This document shows, piece after piece, positions 5,329-6,277 of a stretch of 6,277 nt of DNA (position 1 is its first letter; each line of letters begins with the position of its first letter). Position numbers and translations under genes: made by a program. Under the pieces are notes generated by a model, which saw nothing but the letters and a program-made list of their open reading frames with translations, was not told the DNA's origin and made no database searches. Source of the DNA: a bacterium HR41 (GTDB lineage Bacteria; Actinomycetota; Thermoleophilia; Solirubrobacterales; Thermoleophilaceae); assembly GCA_002898855.1 (NCBI GenBank), contig BEIR01000082.1, positions 1 through 6,277 on the forward strand. Direction: 5' to 3'.

Positions 5329-6277
5329 GGGCGGCTCCTGTGGGCTCCACTCCGCTGTTGTGTTCATCGGCCGCTTCGGGCAATCCGATAACGCCCGCGT
5401 TCTCGACCTTGACGTTGCTCGGAAGCTCGGAGAACGCGATCACCGCCAGCCGCGGCGCGACTGCTTCCGCGACACGGCGCAGATGGCGGCGCACGCGCGA
5501 CGAGCAGAGCACGACTTGGCCCTCCCCCTCGCGCTCGCTGGCAACGGCGCGCAGCCGCTCCGCGAGGGCGCGCGCACGCTCGGGTGCAAGCGCCAGAAGC
5601 TCGCCGTCGGCGGTCTGCACGATCGCCTCTGCGAGCTCCTGCTCGAGCGCCGGGTCGACGGTCCAGGCGCGCAGCACATCGCCGTCGAGGTACGGGGCGA
5701 CGATCGTGCGACCGAGCGCCCGCCGGGCGTGTTCGGCGAGCTGGGCGACGTCGCGCGTGACACGCGCACGATCGCCGATCGCTTCGAGGATCGTCCCGAG
5801 ATCGCGGATCGACACCCCCTCGCGCAACAGCGTCTGCAACACGCGCTGCACCTCTCCGACCGAGAGGACGTCGGGGACCAGCTCTTCGACGACCGCGGCG
5901 TTGCGCTCCTTCAGCTGGTCGAGCAGCAGCCGCACGTCCTGGCGGGTCAAGAGGTCGGCAGCGTGCTGGCGCACCACCTCGGTGAGGTGGGTCGCGAGCA
6001 CCGACTCGGCGTCGACGACCGTGTAGCCCAGCGCCTCTGCCCGTGCGCGCGCCGAATCGTCAATCCAGCGTGCCGGCAGGCCGAACGCCGGCTCGCGCGT
6101 CTCCATCCCGCCCAGCTCGCCGGCCGCCTCGCCGGTGTCGATGGCTAGGTAGTGGCCGGGCACGACCCGTCCGCGCGCCACCTCCTGGCCGCGCACACGC
6201 ACTGCGTACTCGTGCGACTCCAGTGTGGCGTCGTCGCGCACGCGCACCGGCGGGATGACGATGCCAAGTTCGCTTGC
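5318..6277 (-). CDS. flhA: Flagellar export gate protein FlhA, C-terminal cytoplasmic domain (5' end missing)
   Basis: The frame is open from the window edge, so the membrane half and the start lie outside. The 319 residues present are the FlhA cytoplasmic domain, which forms the nonameric ring docking export chaperone-substrate complexes. Family landmarks are clear: ELGIVIPPVRVRDD at 3-16, METREPAFGLP at about 58-68, the VVDAESVLATHLTEV block near 87-101, LSVGEVQRVLQ at 138-148, LLREGVSIRDL at 150-160 and the terminal AFSELPSNVKVENAGVI. Nothing key appears to be missing in the visible part. The last 11 bases overlap the start of flhF, so the two are translationally coupled in one operon. A long open frame on the opposite strand (to about 6148) is a high-GC shadow. 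Confidence 0.96.
   Translation of the reverse strand, partial: ASELGIVIPPVRVRDDATLESHEYAVRVRGQEVARGRVVPGHYLAIDTGEAAGELGGMETREPAFGLPARWIDDSARARAEALGYTVVDAESVLATHLTEVVRQHAADLLTRQDVRLLLDQLKERNAAVVEELVPDVLSVGEVQRVLQTLLREGVSIRDLGTILEAIGDRARVTRDVAQLAEHARRALGRTIVAPYLDGDVLRAWTVDPALEQELAEAIVQTADGELLALAPERARALAERLRAVASEREGEGQVVLCSSRVRRHLRRVAEAVAPRLAVIAFSELPSNVKVENAGVIGLPEAADEHNSGVEPTGAAHAR

Noticed and set aside
5329..5367. Earlier ATG for flhF at 5367
   Set aside because: It would add 13 residues and a 50-bp overlap with flhA, and has no ribosome site; the ATG at 5328 has AGGAG six bases upstream.
5066..6148. 360-residue plus-strand open frame opposite flhA and flhF
   Set aside because: Antisense to conserved FlhA sequence, no recognisable domain, and composition typical of a shadow frame.

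Overview
The window is a piece of a flagellar gene cluster from a very GC-rich bacterium. Every gene reads on the minus strand. High GC, heavy use of GTG starts, tight gene overlaps, and a CHAP-type wall hydrolase beside flagellin suggest a flagellated actinobacterium, possibly of the Thermoleophilia/Solirubrobacterales type. That assignment is inference from composition and gene content; the window holds no rRNA or other taxonomic marker.

Reading in the direction of transcription (high to low coordinates), the window opens inside flhA, with only its C-terminal cytoplasmic domain present. It continues into flhF (overlap 11 bp), then a YcgR-like PilZ protein (9 bp gap), a small two-helix membrane protein (overlap 14 bp), a 75-residue Arg/Pro-rich protein (20 bp gap) and a tandem-domain family 2 glycosyltransferase (ATGA overlap). 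This looks like one translationally coupled operon. About 120 bp further on lies a flagellin gene with its own FliA/sigma28-like promoter candidate, a leader hairpin, a near-perfect Shine-Dalgarno and a strong intrinsic terminator. After the terminator a CHAP-domain peptidoglycan hydrolase begins and runs off the window at base 1. It has its own possible FliA-like promoter.

The genes fit one pathway. FlhA is the export gate, FlhF acts in placing or assembling the flagellum, the PilZ protein could couple c-di-GMP to motility, flagellin is the filament subunit, the glycosyltransferase is a candidate flagellin modifier, and the CHAP enzyme could open the wall for the rod, as FlgJ does elsewhere.

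The points most worth a second look are these. FlhF has a degenerate GTPase domain (P-loop lysine replaced by arginine, DTAG motif not found), and no flhG follows it. The flagellin leader resembles a two-site CsrA target like that of Bacillus hag. The flagellin carries a cysteine in its conserved N-terminal motif. The glycosyltransferase has a second, apparently dead GT-A half. Two small unrecognised genes sit inside the operon. I saw no mobile element, CRISPR array, tRNA or rRNA.
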